From: an uncultured Oscillospiraceae bacterium
GTDB taxonomy: Bacteria; Bacillota; Clostridia; Oscillospirales; Oscillospiraceae
DNA length: 29,756 bases
Assembly: GCA_900756575.1 (NCBI GenBank)
Contig: CAAEKQ010000108.1
Coordinates: 1 to 29,756, forward strand
Direction: 5' to 3'
This document shows, piece after piece, positions 29,240 to 29,756 of this stretch. A program made the translations under genes and the position numbers. Numbering within the stretch: the stretch's first letter is position 1; each line of letters begins with the position of its first letter. The notes under the pieces are model-generated. The model did not search any database. It was not told the DNA's origin and saw only the letters and a list, made by a program, of their open reading frames with translations.

Positions 29240-29273
29240 AAATGGCGTAACCATTGCGGTTACGCCATTTTTG
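29240..29273. terminator. Bidirectional terminator after ribF
   Basis: A perfect 13-bp stem (29240-29252 with 29258-29270) and a 5-base loop end in a T-run on the plus strand. The mirror T-run serves the minus-strand gene ending at 29282. Confidence 0.93.
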
Positions 29274-29281
29274 TGCTGTAA

Positions 29282-29756
29282 TCAGGAAATGGAGACGTAC
29301 TTACTATTGACGAAGCCACGCTGGCCGTCGAAGGTCATGAAGTAGTCCTCCACCAGATCCATCACCAGATACTTGGCTTTGTTCAGGTCGCGCTCGTTGG
29401 GATGGTTCCACATCTGGTTGTGGAAGAAGTAGGAGCCCTGTACGGTGCCGCTTGCGGTCTCGTAGTACGCGGGATCCTGGATGCTGCCCATGCCCATGAT
29501 GTTGGGCTTCTGGCCCTTGTCAAGACCAGCGGGGCCGAACTCCTTGCCGCAGCAGGCGAAGGTACCTACAACGCTGACATTCTGGAGCTCCAGGAACAGC
29601 TTCAGTGCGGACAGGGTTGCCTCACTCTCCCCTGAGCCGTAGAAGCCGCCGCCGTAGGTGGTGAACACAACACCCAGAGGCTGATAGTTGTCACGGACAG
29701 GGCCGCCGGGATAGCTGCAATTTCTGCGCCGGAATACGGGGCCGCCGTTTGCACCG
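29282..29756 (-). CDS. Flavodoxin-like domain protein, 5' end outside window
   Basis: The minus-strand frame is open from the window edge to TGA, giving 157 residues. The core GVVFTTYGGGFYGSGE followed by a helix (ATLSALKLFLELQ) and VSVVGTFACCGKEF resembles the second half of flavodoxin folds, in which a TYG/S-rich loop binds FMN. The C-terminal helix NERDLNKAKYLVMDLVEDYF fits the final flavodoxin helix. A GTG at 29668 is not the true start because coding continues upstream with GGPVFRRRNCSYPGGPVRD. It could be an FMN-dependent reductase or electron carrier; the exact family is uncertain. Confidence 0.6.
   Translation of the reverse strand, partial: GANGGPVFRRRNCSYPGGPVRDNYQPLGVVFTTYGGGFYGSGESEATLSALKLFLELQNVSVVGTFACCGKEFGPAGLDKGQKPNIMGMGSIQDPAYYETASGTVQGSYFFHNQMWNHPNERDLNKAKYLVMDLVEDYFMTFDGQRGFVNSKYVSIS

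Overview
The window looks like a G+C-rich member of the Clostridia, most likely an anaerobic gut-type Oscillospiraceae/Ruminococcaceae relative. The grounds are the Firmicutes order rimP-nusA-rnpM-L7Ae-infB-rbfA-nrnA-truB-ribF, a BioY-type biotin importer, strong AGGAGG-type ribosome binding sites, an ECF sigma factor coupled to a membrane-anchored propeller protein, an oxygen-sensitive class I fumarase subunit and many Fe-S flavoproteins. No tRNA, rRNA, CRISPR array, insertion sequence or prophage gene was seen; this is chromosomal core and near-core sequence. Taxonomy is inference from gene order and style only.

Layout. 1-2750: the tail of an FAD/NAD-linked reductase converges on an FAD oxidoreductase, followed by bioY, also on the minus strand. 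2915-7292: a MarR regulator with repeated operator-like boxes over its own transcription start, then two overlapping ABC exporter half-transporters that form a heterodimer with one degenerate ATP site. 7347-11875: a complete pstSCAB-phoU phosphate uptake operon behind TTTACA-type Pho boxes. Its PstS reads as a circular permutation of the usual protein, and a hairpin plus a 46-bp tandem duplication separate pstS from pstC. 11898-12710: a monocistronic DUF554 membrane protein. 12724-15670: an apparently self-activated ECF sigma factor with an overlapping membrane-anchored propeller gene, probably its signalling partner.

15672-19160: a possible 27-residue membrane protein, then a two-gene iron-sulfur flavoprotein module: a NuoG-like/GltD-like fusion and a small NuoF-tail/ferredoxin protein. 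No catalytic partner gene is nearby, and both clusters of the small protein appear to lack a cysteine. The 300-bp gap after it holds a plausible 54-residue minus-strand gene and a perfect terminator hairpin just before the next start codon. 19178-21176: an amidohydrolase overlapping a class I fumarase alpha subunit that has no beta subunit beside it.

21207-29273: a long operon for ribosome maturation, transcription and translation, with a consensus promoter and a structured leader: rimP, nusA, rnpM, L7Ae-family gene, infB, rbfA, nrnA, truB, ribF. Most genes are separated by only a few bases or overlap. It ends at a bidirectional terminator facing a partial flavodoxin-like gene on the minus strand.

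The most unusual items are the permuted PstS, the orphan Fe-S flavoprotein pair with altered cluster ligands, the near-identical hairpin cores in the terminators flanking the pst operon, and the small genes in the gaps.
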